NCBI GenBank assembly: GCA_037903355.1
Contig: JBAJFE010000027.1
Location: forward strand, 722,510 to 786,509
DNA: 64,000 bases
Source of the DNA: Trichuris trichiura
Taxonomy: Eukaryota; Nematoda; Enoplea; Trichinellida; Trichuridae
Direction: 5' to 3'
The position numbers were made by a program, and so were the translations under genes. The notes below the pieces were generated by a model. The model was not told where the DNA came from and made no database searches. It worked only from the letters and a program-made list of their open reading frames with translations. Shown here piece by piece: positions 12,468-24,500 of the stretch. Every line of letters starts with the position of its first letter. Position 1 is the stretch's first letter.

Positions 12468-12914
12468 ATGAGTGAAAACACGAAGGCAGATACCCGCTTC
12501 CTCCGTCCAGTGAACAATTCTACTGGTAAATTGACTACGCTAACGATCCTGTGCTTCGAAAGGGCACCAGTGTTCCCACTCGGAAACGCTAACTTCTGTT
12601 CCGTTCAGCACGACTGGGAATTGCATACTCCTCAATTACTTATCGAGGCAGCCCGCGGTTTGTGGCATTCCTATACGCCCTTCTGCCACCAGTTTTCAGA
12701 AACATCGCTTGATTTCCTCATCCTTCTTCTGGGCTCCGACGAAATCCAGCTCTACAGCTCACGAACCGCAATAGTATGTCCTTGGACCTCCGCGTTTGGT
12801 CAGTCACGGCTTATCGCTCCGCGGGTAGAAGCGAAGCAGGTGCCGCACACGACACGACGTCAGGCGACACTACCCTTAATTTTGAGTAATTTCGTCGACT
12901 GTCTTTCGCGCTAA
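12468..12914 (+). other. Recurring open frame inside the satellite
   Basis: A plus-strand frame starting MSENTKAD is open for 148 codons here. The equivalent frame is open for 140 codons at 13777-14199, for about 120 codons at 10841-11209, and through most of 206-617. Shared blocks include NNS, FPLGNANF, RNWELH, AARSLWHSYAPF and HTTRRQA. In the unit at 7648-8959 stops and frameshifts break it. I do not recognise the protein. It may be a former coding region carried by the satellite, or chance openness in a GC-balanced repeat. Confidence 0.35.
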
Positions 12915-15900
12915 CAACGTCAGATTTGGCACAACCGTTGGGCAACGTTCTCTCGGCTGCAGGCACGGGATAATTCTTTAATACGGGCACCGCGCTAAAA
13001 CAAAGACGCAAGTGTAGCTGGCTTCATCCCATGAGCACCAAGCAGTTTTCCCCAATGCTCACCATTGTCGTCCACTCGTCCAGATCAGAGCGGCTTCCAC
13101 ATTTTGGCCCAGCCAAGGACACCATTCCTTCCTTAACCTCTACGGAGTGCCAAATAGTTTAGAAGGAACAGTGCTGCTATGCAGAAGAATACAAAGATGC
13201 ACTTCGAATCGTCCATTTGGGCGACGTGGTGCGCACAGGAAGTATTATATGATGCTCACTCTGCAGGCAAGATTATGCAGAAACGACCAACTGATGGAGG
13301 GCGCGTCGTTGGCGCGATTGTCGATAAACGAACCGTTATCTTACGTCGACACGAATAAACACTGTTCTTTTCTACAGCCAAAATGGATAATTTGAGAACG
13401 GGAGGGTACGCCTATGCGAAGCAATCTCTTCCACAGGGAATACGCGTAACTCCTGCTACCGTTGAACTGAACATGGCCTCTTGCTCACTTGTTTATCAAA
13501 TTTACCAAGTTTCTGTTCGACTAACAACGTGAAGGTTGTCCGCTACCGAGCGCTAAACATCTTTGGGTGCGCTGCTGCGCCGAACGATTTCGTTTCTTTC
13601 CTTGCCGGCAAAAACACCACAGCCACTGGAAGATGAACGCACCGCGGACGACCTCAGAGGACGTGTTTCCGAGAATGATCCACTTCCGGCTGCCCCGTAT
13701 TTCGAGCTTTGAACATCCCCGCAGCGAGCAATGTGTCGGCATTCTTCAAGCGCTCATGGTTGAATAGAAGCACTATATGACTGAAAACACGAAGGCAGAG
13801 ACCCGCATCCCCCGGCCAGCGAACAATTCTGCTCGTGAATTCACTGCGCAGTTGCTCCTGTGCGTCGAATGGGCACTAGTGTTCCTAGCCGAAAACGATA
13901 ACTTCTTTTATGTTCGGCGCAACTGGAATTTCCATAATCCTCAATCACTCTTAGGGGCAGCCCGCAGTTTGTGGCATTCCTATGCGCCATTCTGCCAGCA
14001 GGTTTCAGAAACATTCTTTGATTTCCTCATCCCTTCCTCTTGGCTCAGGCGACCTCCAGCTCTACACCTCACGAGCCGCAATAGTATCCTCTTGGCCCTT
14101 CGCGTTTGGTCAGTCACAGCTTATCGTTCCGTGGGTGCAAGCGATGCATGTGTCGCACACGACACGAGGTCAGGCGCCGCTAGACTAAATGTTGAGTAAT
14201 TTCTTCCGCTCTCCTACGCGCTAGCAACGTAGAGAATCGGCGCAACGGTTGGCTAACGTTTTCTCGCCAGGAAACCCCCGATAATTGTTTAATGTAGGCA
14301 CCGTGCTAAAAGAAAGACGCGTGTGTAGCTGGCCTCATCCCCTGAGCACCAAGCAGTTTTCACGAAGCCTCACCAATGTCGTGCACTCGTCCAGATCTGG
14401 GCGCGATCCACATTTTTGTCCAGCGAAGGACACCATTCCGTCCTAAGCCTCTAGGGTGGTCCCTATAGCTAAGAAAGAACGACGCTGCTACGCAGAAGAA
14501 CAGGACCACGCACATGTAGTGGTTCACTTATGCGACGTGGTGCGCCCTGGATCAATTATGTGATGTTCACTGTGCAGGCAAGATTATCTAAGAAAAGGCC
14601 AACTGATGGGGGGCTCTTCGTTCCCGCTATTGCCAATAAGCGAACCGTTCGCTTACGTCGGCGCGAATAAACTTTGTTTTCTTCTGCACCTAAAATGCAT
14701 AATGCGAGAACGAGAGGGTACGGCTCTGCGACGTCATCTTTTATCGACGGAATGTGCGTAACTGCTACCCGGTTTTCCACGGAACATGTCCTCTTCCCCA
14801 CTTGTTTATCAAATTTGTGAGGTTCCTGATCGACCATCAGCGTGATGGTTATCCGCTACCCAGCGCTAAGCATCCTTGAGTGCGCTGCTGCGGCGAACAA
14901 ATTCGTTTCTTTCCTTCCCTGCAAAAACAAAATGGGCATTGGAAACTGAACTGACTGCGGACGACATTAGAGGTCATTCTTGCGAGATTGGTCCACTCCC
15001 GGTTGCCTCGAACTTCGAGCTTCAATCAGCCGCTAAGAGGATGTGTCGGCGCTTTTCGACCACTGATGGTTGAATAAAATCTCTATATGAGTGGAAAAAC
15101 GAAGGGACAGACCCGCTTCCACCGTCCAGGGAACAATTCTCCTGGTAATTTTAATACGCGGACAACCGCTGTGCTTCGAACGGGCACCAGTGTTCCTACT
15201 CAGAAAGGCTAACTTCTTTTCTGTTCAGCGCAACGGAAACTTGCATATTCCCCAATTACTGTTCGAGCCAGCGCGCAGTTTGTGGCATTCGATGCGCCGC
15301 TGTGCCAGTAGCTTTCGGAAACATTGTTTGATTTCATCCTCCTTACTCTTGGCTCCGCCGTCCTCCAGCTCTACACCTCACGAACCGCAATAGTATCACC
15401 TTGGCCCTCCGCGTTTGGTCAGTCGCCGGTTGTCGTTCCATGGGTAGAAGCGAGGCAGGAGCGGAACAAGAAACGGCTTCAGGCGACACTAGCCTAAATT
15501 TTGAGTAATTTGGTCAACTCTCTTATGCGCCAGCGCCGTGCAGAATTGGGGCAACCATTCGGTGACGTTCTCAGGGCAGCACGCGAAGGATAATTGTTTA
15601 GTACATGCACCGTGCTAAAAGAAAGACGCAAGTGCAGCAGGACTAATCGGCAGAGCACCAAGCAGTTTTTCATTAGGGCTCACCAATGTCGTCTTCTCGT
15701 CCAGATCCGATCGGCATCCGCAGTTTAGTCTACCCAAGGACACCATTCCGTCCTTAGCCTCTAAGGTGGGCCCAATGGTTAAAAGAAAACGATGCTGCTG
15801 CGCGGAAGTATACGACGATGCACATGTAATCGCTCATTTAGGCGACATGGTAGGCCCTGGAACAATTATACGACTTTCACTGTGCAGGCAAGATTATGTA

Positions 15901-15998
15901 AAAAAGGACCCACTGATGGAGGGTGCGTCGTTGCTGCTATTGTGGATAAACGAAGCGTTAACTTCCGTCGACACGAATAAACATTGTTTTCTTCAACA

Positions 15999-16244
15999 TG
16001 ATGTTTTTGTACGGGAGTGTGAGTTTTCATATTGAAGAATGTCTTTATTACGGATTGTCTCCCGTTGTGAAAATAACAAAGAGATCTTAACACTTCTTCC
16101 GGAGCTTTCGGATTCTTTCGCGACCCGTCTTCAGACCGCTGAAGACGGGTCGCGAAAGAACCCGAAAGCTCCGGAAGAAGTGTTAAGATCTCTTTGTTAT
16201 TTTCACAACGGGAGACAATCCGTAATAAAGACATTCTTCAATAT
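15999..16244. mobile_element. Palindromic PLE-type insertion with 13-bp target duplication
   Basis: This 246-bp insertion in the last satellite unit is flanked by gttttcttcaaca at 15986-15998 and 16245-16257. After a 30-bp tail (15999-16028) come two 106-bp arms, 16029-16134 and 16139-16244, which are reverse complements of one another with only one mismatch that I can see and a 4-nt spacer (accg). Each arm ends in a hammerhead-like core at the centre. The outer end, with ttattacgga and tcccgtt, resembles the 3' end of the PLE at 35886. The structure looks like a snap-back copy of a PLE 3' end. The 122- and 116-codon frames read across it are by-products of the palindrome. Confidence 0.75.
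16134..16176 (+). ncRNA. Hammerhead-like ribozyme core in the palindrome, plus strand
   Basis: ACCG leads into CTGAAGA, then a stem II hairpin CGGGT ... ACCCG, GAAA, GCTC and CGG. Stem I pairs CCG with CGG and cleavage would fall after GCTC. The seventh core base is variable in active hammerheads, so CTGAAGA is acceptable. The mirror copy on the minus strand (about 16099-16134) lacks the CCG of stem I. Confidence 0.6.
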
Positions 16245-17364
16245 GTTTTCTTCAACACCCAAAATGGATAATACCGGAACGGGAGGGTACAGTTCTGCGA
16301 CGACATCTCGTATCAAGGGAACGTGCGTAACTCCTGTCCCGTTTTCCAGGGAACACGGCCTCTTGCCAACTCGCTCACTAAATTTGTAAAGTACCAGTTC
16401 CACCATCACCGTGAAACTTATCCGCTACCGAGCGCTAAACGTCTTTTGGTTCGCTGCCCCGCCGAACGATATCGTTTCTTTCCTCGCTTGCAAGCACACC
16501 ACATGCAGTGGAAACTGAGCGCACCGCGGACGTCCTCACAGGATACCTTTGGGAGAATGGTCCACCTCGGGCTGCCCCGTATTTGGAGGTTTCCACAGCC
16601 GCGCAGCGAATGATGCGCCGGCACTCCTGGAGCGCTGATAGTTCATTAAACTCTCCATATGAGTGAAATCACGAAGGCAGACACCCGCTTCCCATGTCCA
16701 GGGAACAATTCTACTCGTAAATTGACTACGCAGACGCCCGTGCGCTTCGAAAGGGCATCGGTGTTCCCTCTCGGAAACGCTACGTTCTTTTGCGCCCAGC
16801 GCAACTGAAAATTGCATATTCCTAAATCCTTCGTCGGCACAGCGAGCAGTTTGTCGCATTCCTGTGCCCCCTTCGGCCAGTAGTTTCCAGAAGCATTGTT
16901 TGATTTCGTCCTCCTTCCTCTTGGCTCCGACGACCTCTTGCTTTGCAGCTCACGATCGGCAATAGCATCGCCTTGCTCCTCCGCGTTTGATCAGTCACAG
17001 CTTATCGCTCCGTGGGGAGAAGTAAAGCAGGCGGCGCACCTGACGTGACGTCAGGCAACACTAGCCTAAGTTTTGGGTAATCTGGTCCACTTTCTTATGT
17101 GCTAACGACGTGCGGAATTGGCACAACCGTTCGGTAAGGTAGTCTGGGCAGCAGGCGGCGGATAATTGTTTAGTATATAAACCGTGCTAAAAGAAACACG
17201 CAAGTGTAGCTGGCCTAATCGCCTGAGCACGCAGCAGCTCTCATCAGGGCTGACCAATGTGGTCCACTGGTCCAGATCTCGGCGGCGTCCGCAGTTTCGT
17301 GCAGCCAGGGACACCATTCCGTCCATAGCCTCTGGGCTGCGACGACTAGATAAGAAGGAACGGG

Positions 17365-17404
17365 TCTAGTCAACGGCTGTACCTCCACTTGTTTTTGTCG
17401 GCAA
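17365..17404 (+). repeat. Merlin-like left terminal inverted repeat
   Basis: These 40 bp are the reverse complement of 19487-19526 with a single A/G difference. Confidence 0.9.
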
Positions 17405-17790
17405 GATCAAAGAAGGTCAAGTGGGGATTACAATGGCTTATGCCAACCGGGTTACGTAATGGGATTATGGCGGGTTACGTAATCGGATCACGACATCTGC
17501 GCGCGACAATTGCAGATGTCTGCAATTCAGCGGTTCAACGCGTTTACTAATGGACACACGAAGCGTAACATTACAGACGTATCATTAGCGCGCACTGTCT
17601 AAGCGACCGTAAACGAAAGCGTACGTACCAATCACTCGGGAAAGTAGACGATCGTAGGCGATGCAGACACTTGGGAACGGTTCAACCTGACGTCAGCGAC
17701 ATCGATAGGCAAAATAACAGTGACAGAAATGGTATACCGTTCTCCGGGGCAGGGTGACCTGGACGATCGGTTAGCTCAGTCAGGAATGGT

Positions 17791-18888
17791 TCAACCTAAA
17801 CACAGTAACGGGCATACGGACAGCGGCTGTTGTAAACTGCAATTACGAACCGTTTCCTGCGGGATGGACATGAGCGCTGGCGGTGAGTCCTCTCGGGGAG
17901 GGTGCAACGTAAGGATGGCCTCGAGGATGGCGTCGAACGGATCGGAGGCACCTATGCGTTTCCTCCACGTGAACTCGGAGATGTGCAAGGGGAGTGCACT
18001 CCGATGCGTTCCACAACGCCGTTTATTGCCCCGTTTGAGCTGGGCCCACAGTGATTCTATGGTCTGCGTGTGCGCGCCCGTGTCTGGGTCCACGAAGTTG
18101 ACCGAGTGGTTCACACGCGAGTGGCGGTAACCCTCGCGGCCGAGACACCGGTAGGCACGCCACTCGTCAGTCATCACTGCAGACTCGCGCTTTACGCGAG
18201 ACCGTACAACAGGGAGCAACGAGCCGGACGAGCGGTCCTTCACGGGTTCGATGTGGAAATCGGTGGTTCCCCGGCACACGGCACCGACGAGCCACGCCGG
18301 TGAATACCTCCTCCCTCTGTTGTACTTGCTCCGGGAGAAGAGCGACTCGTCCACCTCTACCGTCATCCCCGGGCCTCCCAGTTGCACCGGTCTTAGGGCC
18401 AGCGCATCTGCTGCAACCTGCCGCAGATACCTACACCAACGCATTGCAGTGATGCGGTTCACCTCTGCAATAGAGACACTGCCTACATGAACAACGCTCG
18501 GGACGCGAATCACTACTTAGCTCATTGACGCAAACTTTCATTGTGGTGAGCTCTCGGCTCCACCAGTACATGAACTCTACAGCCTTGTGAAACTTCATAC
18601 CGTGCCGGGGACCTGCAACAGATACCGTGCATAGCAGCACTGAAGGCGGTCACTGATGCTAGTGCGCTTACCGTCAAACCAAGTGCCGTTGCGTAGGGAT
18701 ATTTCCTTGCGACAGAATCGCTTAAAGCAACGCCAGGTCCAGCCACCACGTCCCAGACGCATCATTTGTCCGCACGAGGAGCACCGCCTTTCACTGTGCA
18801 GCAGGCCTTTTTTGCGCAGAAACTGTACGGCGGCTTCTTCGTCTCTCACGGTGTCATACAGCCAGCGCATGTGCATATCAGCAGACAT
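17791..18888 (-). pseudogene. Merlin/ISXO2-like transposase, frameshifted
   Basis: The N-terminal part (18888 downwards) has a zinc ribbon: CSSCGQ, then WRCFKRFC and RNGTWFDG. The frame then shifts near 18600, runs through HKAVEFMYWWSREL in another frame, and shifts back near 18520. The C-terminal part has the ISXO2-like DDE domain: VEVDESLFSRSKYNRGR with the first Asp, MTDEWRAY with the second, and HTQTIESLWAQLKRG with the third acidic residue. This is the transposase type of Merlin elements in animals and of IS1595 in bacteria. A small intron could explain one of the shifts, but I think the copy is decayed. Confidence 0.82.
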
Positions 18889-19486
18889 TATGCAGAATGA
18901 GCCGTCGATCGTTTCCTAAGGCCCAACGCGGATCAGATCATTGACCTTCGATGTTTTCGACGAATCACTAACCGAACCCGTGCGTGCGCCACTGCTACCC
19001 CATTGTGCTCCCCGTGGCTACAACCTGTGCGCAGGTGTTTCATCTCCTCCATTTTACTGTTTCGCAAAGGTCAGTAACCGCTTCAGTGACAATTCTCACG
19101 GCTCCATTGTGCTCTCCGTGCCAAACACTAAGCGTGTTTCGAGGTACAGTAACTTGTCGGTTCCATTGTTTGATGTTCGGCTATTTCGTTCACCTACGGC
19201 GTTCGTACGCGCAGCTGCTTCACTCCCTTTCACGGCCTCATAGACCCAGCGCAGCGCTATGACACCGTGAAAGGAATTGAAAGTGACTCATTGTTTGATG
19301 TTCGGTTATACTATTGACCTTCAGTATCACTATCAGGGTCAGTAACCTTCACAGCTAAGCAATTGTCGCAAGGGTCACCTATTGTTTCGGTAATAAAAGG
19401 TGCGCAGAATTACAGTAGATTGTCCCTCCCTTTGTTACGCTAATCGCACTTCATTACACAGTATCGTCACGTATTAGCAATTGATA

Positions 19487-19526
19487 TTGCCGACAAAAAC
19501 AAGTGGAGGCACAGCCGTTGACTAGA
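19487..19526 (-). repeat. Merlin-like right terminal inverted repeat
   Basis: These 40 bp mirror 17365-17404. The next base begins the truncated Tigger-D copy of the large array. Confidence 0.9.
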
Positions 19527-20994
19527 TCTAAGCACCGTCTGATTCCGAGCACAATTCGTAATTATTTTGTCTGATTCCGCCATCAGAGGATAGTCTTTAA
19601 GTATCTGAAAATCTCTAAGCTTCCTGACTCGAAATCACCTGGTAGCGGTGGAAAAAGAAACGCGCTGACTATTGGAGAGAAGTTTGAGATACTAAAACGG
19701 TATGAACGGAATGAGACAACACGTGACATCGTCAAAGCTACCGGCATAAGAAACGTCAACCTTGCGGACCATTAGGACCAATGCAGAAAAAATTAAACAG
19801 ACTTGCCTAAGCGGTACCAGTTCAAATATTGCGACGTCCATAAGAAAAAGGCCCAAGATACTGGAAGGAATGGAAAAACTACTCAGCATTTGGATCGAAA
19901 CTCAAACGATGAAAAGAATACGAACAACGTTTTCACCATAAGACAAAAAGCAGTTGCCATTTACGAAGACCTAAAAAACAGTCTACAAATCCTACTGAAA
20001 TTCCTCCATTTACTGCTACTAGTGGTTCATTCTGCCGTTTCAAGAACCGATACAGTTTTTACAATGTTCGTCTCTGTGGCGAAGCTGGAAGCGCGGACGT
20101 CGATGGCGCGCAAACATTTCCAACAGAAGTACAAAACTTGGTCAAAGAAAAGGTGACCACCGAGGAGCTGCAGAAACTTTCACTAGCAGGGGAAGCAGAC
20201 GGAAGAAAAGATGTTGAAAATCAGGAAGTTCCTCCGCCTCGTCCGCGACAAATGACCACTGCTGAGCTTTCAGATACCCTGAAGACTATTGAAGAGCGTT
20301 TACAATGGCTCGAAGACAATGATTGTAATGCAGAACGCAGCGGGAAAACCACAAGAGGTATCCGAGCTTGTTTGCAGCCATGCAAGCAGCTGCTGTACGA
20401 AAGAAGTACATGTGCAAACAAAAAAAGCTCGAATTCTACTTTACTACAATGAAGAAACACTGTGACGATGAGGAAGCGCTACCTTCTACATCTAATAGGA
20501 CCTCAGTTGGCCCGTAACAAAGGATAGTGAGATTAAAAAAGTGAGTTCAGCGGAACTCCATTCTTTCCTGCATATGAGGTCGTTTATTTTAGTACTTAGA
20601 GGGACTCTTTCCACAAGCTAAAGACGCAAGCACGCCGCTCGTGAAAGCCAGTTTGAGCTCTGTCCGCTGTAAAGAGTTCTATCATAAAAGCTCTGCCGTT
20701 AACGTATGATCGCCGTAAAAGATGATCTTATTCAGACCCTGTGTAAGAGGATCCATACGTCAGCGTGCCTAACGGTAGAATAAGTAGCTCAGGTACATCA
20801 TAGTTCCTGTTTCTACCCAGCTTATTTAAGATATCTCTCCGTTGTTGTTTACAAGTAAACAACCCTTTTGACGCTTTGCACCAAATCGTGATTTACCCAT
20901 TCTTTACATGTCTCCTACAACGCGATTTCGTATAATTCGACATTTTTCAGGATTTTTAAGTGACCAAACGCTCGCGTTATACGAGAACTGACTG
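19527..20994 (+). mobile_element. Tigger-D copy 1, truncated at the left
   Basis: The left third of the element, including its left inverted repeat, is missing; it begins at accgtctgatt next to the Merlin end. The right inverted repeat, reading CAGTCAGTTCTCGTATAACG inward on the minus strand, is present. Transposase remains begin near 19596 with KLPDSKSPGSGG-type residues and GEKFEILKRYERN, and continue to the PSTSNRTSVGP tail near 20516. Stops and frameshifts occur (for example after the helix-turn-helix). The DDE domain is absent, as in all other copies. Confidence 0.85.
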
Positions 20995-21509
20995 TATCTG
21001 TAGTAGGATGAATGTGTCGCTGAAGTCGCAGTCAAAGTTGACTTGTGCTGTTCTGGTTTTGAACTTCTGTGTATGCAAACATTAATAAAGAATCCTCTCT
21101 TACCCCTCTTGTACGTTTCAACGGTTTTCTAGGAACGTTTCTTTGGAAAAAGATATGTTCCAGGCTGGCACGCAGACCGAGCGCGAAGCAAGAGCAGTTC
21201 TATAAAAGAAGCAGTGCAGCAGAGCAAGCAGCTGATCTGAACGGGCACAAGCAAACAGGGTGAGAGAACAGTGCAGAAAAGAGAAACGCCCTTTTCTTAT
21301 CTCCGCGTGTACTATGCAAATTCCTGCTATGCAGTGACTAATGACCTGAAAGTAGGTCGTTAACTTCCTGTGCCGTGAGGCACTCTTATTGAAGTGTGTT
21401 CGACGACTATTATCCAGCACATTTCCTTTTGGTTGGCTAGAATACGTACGCGTTTTAAAGCATTTCTTTGGTTTTGTCTCCCATCTTTTCGTTCCTTTCG
21501 TACCTTAAG
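20995..21509 (+). other. Leader segment between Tigger-D and the NCOA4-like exons (unit 1; repeated in every unit)
   Basis: About 500 bp separate the Tigger-D right end from the first recognised exon. The segment has a short frame ending at TAATAAAG (MNMSLKSQSKLTCAVLVLNF in other units) and an AATAAA. It may hold the last exon of the gene to the left and the promoter or first exon of the one to the right. I found no convincing start codon joined to the NCOA4-like frame. Confidence 0.35.
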
Positions 21510-24500
21510 TCAGTGCCAGGAAGGTCGGATTTCATTCTCGAGAACAACTATCGTCAACATATAACAGCTCTTGAGCTGTCATTGTTCAAGATCGCCTGCG
21601 CTAAACAGAACGTAAAGCTCAATACGGAAGCTGTAAGCGATTCCTATTTGCCCACAATTTTATTTCGTTGTATTGCTCAACACAGGTGAAGAAAGATGTA
21701 CATCGGTCCTTTGCCCAACAAGTGTGCTACTTGCGTCAACGGGAGCACCAACTTATCGATCAGGTTGAAACAATATCAAACTCGAAGAACCACAACTTCT
21801 CCCAACAGGAGTGCCTCCTCCAACAGAAGTTTGGTAAACTTACCAGTAGAACTAATGCGATTCGGTGTTTGGTTTCTTTTTGTACGGATTTTTCGTGTCC
21901 CGTTGAACAGACTTTTATTAATAAACTTTTATTAATAAACTCTCCGGAGCTTTCGGGTCATTCGTGACCCGTCATCAGCGGTCATAAGTTGTAGGTATGG
22001 TTTTTGGCAGCAAATGCCATCTGTCGTTTCTGTGGATTTTAAAGCGGGAATTTTTTAAAGTTTTCCGTTGGTACGTTCTTGCATTTGAGTCTGTCAGCGC
22101 AATTCTTTTCCTTGTTCCGTATGTCTTCTAGATTTGTCTTTTCATATTGCATTCATTTTTCTTCTTCTTTCTTTTTTCTTCTTCCTTTTTCTTTTTCGTT
22201 TTCTTTTTCTTCTTTATTTCATTTGTTGAGTGTGCAACAATTATACCGCGTCACAATATTTGTCCAAATCCCACTTATGTCCACTCCTTGATCACGGTTA
22301 TAGGTCGTATTATGTGTAATATACAGTGCTTCTTTAATCCTTCTTGACCGTAAATTGTTTTCGTAACATGGAACTTTTGGATGGAGTGGTTGGGTGCATT
22401 GCGTCACGTGTTCCACTACAGCAGAGGCTTGTTTGGCTTTTTCCATTGTAATTTTTGGGTCCGCGATTGGTCTGCCTCGCTGTGTGGTTAGATTGTTACC
22501 ATTGTTGAGTATGGCTTTCGCGTTATTGCACTTGTGCGCTTTTTTAAGTGTTAGTTAAATCAATGCTCCAGGGTGTTTCCCGTTTCACCAATATAAATCC
22601 CTGAGCAAGAACATTCAACCGCGTTTATTAACCCTGTCTTTTGTTTGTAGGGATTTTTGTTTTGTCTGTGCGGAGAATTGCCCTGAGGTTGGGCGAACTC
22701 TTGAAAAAGACTCTGAAGCCTAATCTTTTTCCTAATTGGATAATCTTTTCACCTAAACCTGGCACGTAAGGAATGACCAGACAAGTGCCGTGCGGAGTGT
22801 TTTGCTTTGGAAACTGACGTGTGCGAAGCCTGTGGTTGAACACTTGGTTGATAAAGGATTTAGGATACCCGTTTTTGTACACGATTTTTCTAATGTAGAT
22901 AATTTCTGGCTGGAAATATTCGGGACTGCATAAATTGAATGTTCTGTCTATCATTCCGGAGAGGATACCACGCATTACTGAGCGTGGATGATGCAATGAG
23001 AAATAAAGCTATTGGTCAGTGTGTGTTTGTTTTCTGTAAACTCTGGTTTTTAGTCCTTGATTAGTGCGAATAATCAGTGTGTCAAGGAAGGGGAGGATTC
23101 GATTTGATTCTTTCTCCATTGTGAAAACGATTTGATTGGGGCAGACGCTATTAAGAAATTCTAGAAAAATGTTGCTCCTTTCCATCTTTGATAATTACGA
23201 AGATGTAATCTACGTATCTTTTGAATAGTCGTGGGGCTATTTGCCTTTCTACCGTTTCCAACATTTGTCTATCACAACTCTCCATGAATATTTCGGCCAG
23301 GTTAGGAAATAGTGGGTTTCCCATAGGGACACCGTTAGATTGTTTGTAGAACTTATTATCAAACATGAAGTAGTTGCTTTCTTGCATGCGGAATGATACC
23401 AACTTGACAATGTGGAAAGGATTTAACTTGGTACTGAGGAACAAATTCGTCTCTGCATTGAGCAGATTGTATAGTGTATCGAGAGTTTTTGAAATCGGAA
23501 TGCCTGGGAATAAATCTTTTACATCGTAGCTAACTAAGATTTCGTCCGGTTCTAGATGGTATTCTCGTATTTCGTTGACGAACGTGTTACTATTTTTGAC
23601 GAAGGACGGTTCTTTGCCAGTTAGTGGTTTGATCACCTTTTTCAAATATCGGCTGAGCTCACTTGTGGTGCTGTTAATTGTGGAAACTATTGGTCTTAGT
23701 GGGACATCCGGTTTGTGCACTTTAGGCAGGCCGTAGAGCTGAGGGGGTTTGTAACTTGATGTGAACCTCAGATGCTTCGCTATCTTGATGATTTCTGGTT
23801 CCTTGGTTTCTGTGCCGTATGTCATGAGAAGGGAACGAAGATTCTTCCGTGACAATTCTGTAGGGTGATTGGGCAACGGTGTATAACTGTCAATGTTCAG
23901 GGTTGTTATCATTTTTTCGTTGTAGGTGGTTCTGTCGAATAGGACAATTCTATTGCCTTTATCTCCTTTAGTTATAATTCTATCAGGCTGCCTTTTAAGT
24001 CGGTTTCAGGTTAAGCCAGTGACCTCATATCGGCTTAAGTTTGCCGTGGTGTTGAAGCGGTGATCTAGGATTAGCGTAGATAAATCCTGCTTGATCTGCG
24101 TGGCTTTCTGTGGATCAACTGAAGATAGGCTGTCTTCAACCGAGGCAATGATGTCAAGAAGGGCTGGCTGTTTAGGAGTTGGTACAAAGTTCAGTCCTTT
24201 TCTCAGGATAGATTTCTCACTTTCATTTAGAGGTAAGGAGCTGAGATTTATTACCTTTGTGTTTAGGTCTGAACCTCTGGTTCTTTGCGGAAGATTTATG
24301 TAGGAGTTTCGAGTAGTCGTCGGGAATCTGACCTGAAGGCTTTGAAATTTTTTTTTAGCACTTGTTTCTGCGATATGCAGACTGATTTTTGGAGAAGTCC
24401 ACATGCCACATTGGTGAAACGCGAAACACCCTAGAGCATAGATTTAACGAACACTTTAAAAAGCTCACAAGTTACAATAACGCGAAAGCCATCCTCAACA

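Larger units (their letters stand above)
7648..17364 (+). repeat. Tandem array of seven 1.31-kb satellite units
   Basis: A conserved anchor reading close to ttcactgtgcaggcaagatta recurs near 7660, 8962, 10273, 11945, 13254, 14566 and 15877, a step of about 1302-1312 bp. The one long step (1672) is explained by a 346-bp insertion at 11232-11577. Approximate units are 7648-8959, 8960-10270, 10271-11942, 11943-13251, 13252-14563, 14564-15874 and 15875-17364; the last contains the insertion at 15999-16244 and is cut by the Merlin element. Units differ by many substitutions and small indels, so this is an old array and not a fresh duplication. I recognise no known gene, although a plus-strand frame recurs between units (see the next entry). 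Confidence 0.9.
17365..19526 (-). mobile_element. Merlin-like DNA transposon
   Basis: Terminal inverted repeats of about 40 bp lie at 17365-17404 and 19487-19526. They begin tctagtcaacggctgt, continue cctccacttgtttttgtcgg, and differ at one position. The interior encodes a broken IS1595/ISXO2-type transposase on the minus strand. I see no target duplication: the left flank is satellite and the right flank is a truncated Tigger-D, so the element sits on the boundary of two arrays. The stretch 18930-19486 is non-coding as far as I can tell. Confidence 0.85.

Noticed and set aside
16039..16240. A microRNA-like hairpin at the palindrome
   Set aside because: The arms are too long and too perfect, and the structure is explained by a doubled PLE end with a target duplication.
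15866..16389. Frames of 116-122 codons on both strands with the same N-terminal peptide (MSLLRIVSRCENN)
   Set aside because: They are produced by the palindrome at 16029-16244, which reads the same on both strands. No homology or start context supports a gene.
7648..17364. Rolling-circle (Helitron) or rDNA spacer origin of the satellite
   Set aside because: I see no CTAG-type hairpin end, no Rep/helicase coding and no rRNA similarity in any unit.
22079..22347. Short frames rich in Phe and Ser, such as at 22079-22291 and 22147-22347, that look like membrane segments; repeats of them occur in every PLE arm
   Set aside because: They are read from the pyrimidine-rich (TTC)n tract in the PLE arms, antisense or out of frame to the GIY-YIG region. 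They are not membrane proteins.
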